Shown here piece by piece: positions 14,639-14,837 of a stretch of 14,837 nucleotides of DNA. The translations under genes and the position numbers were made by a program. The stretch comes from DATFRX01 sp035630615 (GTDB lineage Bacteria; Actinomycetota; Actinomycetes; Propionibacteriales; Nocardioidaceae): positions 1 through 14,837 of the forward strand of contig DASQKI010000092.1 of NCBI GenBank assembly GCA_035630615.1, in the 5' to 3' direction. The notes below the pieces were generated by a model, which was not told the DNA's origin, did not search any database, and saw only the letters and a program-made list of their open reading frames with translations. The first letter of the stretch is position 1, and the number at the start of each line of letters is the position of its first letter.

Positions 14639-14837
14639 CTAGGCATTCGCCAGCTCGGCCCCGATCAGGTCGACGGCGTGGCGGGCGGCTGACAGCACGC
14701 CGGGAAAGTTGAGGAACGCGTGCATCGTGCTCGCGTACTCCACGTGCACGACCTCGACGCCGGCTTCGCGGAGCCGGTCGGCATAGCAGCGCGCGTCGTC
14801 GCGGAGTGGATCGCGGCCGGCGCCGATCATCAGCGCC
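14639..14837 (-). CDS. C-terminal part of an HSL-family alpha/beta hydrolase (partial)
   Basis: The last 65 codons of an esterase/lipase whose start lies beyond the right edge. The visible part has the catalytic Asp in GRDPLRDD and the catalytic His in STMHAFLNFPG, the typical ending of hormone-sensitive-lipase-type esterases (Abhydrolase_3). The GGG oxyanion motif and nucleophile GDSAG would lie outside the window. Such enzymes hydrolyse short-chain carboxylic esters. The TAG stop at 14639-14641 adjoins the methyltransferase remnant on the other strand, which suggests a past deletion at this junction. Confidence 0.85.
   Translation of the reverse strand, partial: ALMIGAGRDPLRDDARCYADRLREAGVEVVHVEYASTMHAFLNFPGVLSAARHAVDLIGAELANA

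Overview
The window is high-GC DNA with strong G/C third-position bias, frequent GTG starts and apparently leaderless genes. It encodes a LigC-type ATP-dependent DNA ligase and many Sec- or Tat-exported proteins. Together these suggest an actinobacterium, most like Nocardioidaceae (for example Nocardioides). That placement is inference from protein style, not from a database search. I see no tRNA, rRNA, insertion sequence, CRISPR array or phage gene.

Layout. (1) Left edge to 828, plus strand: the possible tail of an upstream gene, then a small alpha/beta hydrolase. (2) 804-8739, minus strand: six genes read right to left. They are a Tat-exported HAF-repeat protein, a small translationally coupled HAF-like protein that looks like a decayed relative, an exported SGNH hydrolase, an exported subtilisin-like protease with autotransporter-type passenger repeats, a cytoplasmic SIS-domain sugar-phosphate isomerase-like protein, and an exported seven-bladed beta-propeller protein. 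Five of the six have export signals, so this is mainly an extracellular-protein cluster. (3) 8903-11704, plus strand: a VOC-family protein, then an ABC exporter pair (ATPase and permease) joined by an ATGA overlap. The permease carries an unusual extracytoplasmic tail of about 150 residues. (4) 11816-13472: a Usp-like protein (minus) and ligC (plus), diverging from a 58-bp gap. (5) 13559-14326, plus strand: an exported protein of a conserved but uncharacterised family, with a possible PHO-box-like direct repeat upstream. (6) Right edge: a broken methyltransferase fragment abutting the 3' end of an HSL-family esterase that runs off the window.

How the genes fit together. The ABC pair is a confident two-gene operon. 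The HAF protein and its mini-copy are joined by a TGATG overlap. The protease and SIS genes are 40 bp apart and probably co-transcribed. Convergent gene ends are separated by clear terminator-like hairpins near 812-840 and 11746-11776, and two hairpins follow the gene ending at 14326. I do not see a complete known defence, secretion or biosynthetic system. The most unusual points are the passenger-repeat protease without a barrel, the ABC permease tail, the mini HAF gene, and the methyltransferase remnant with two compensating frameshifts.
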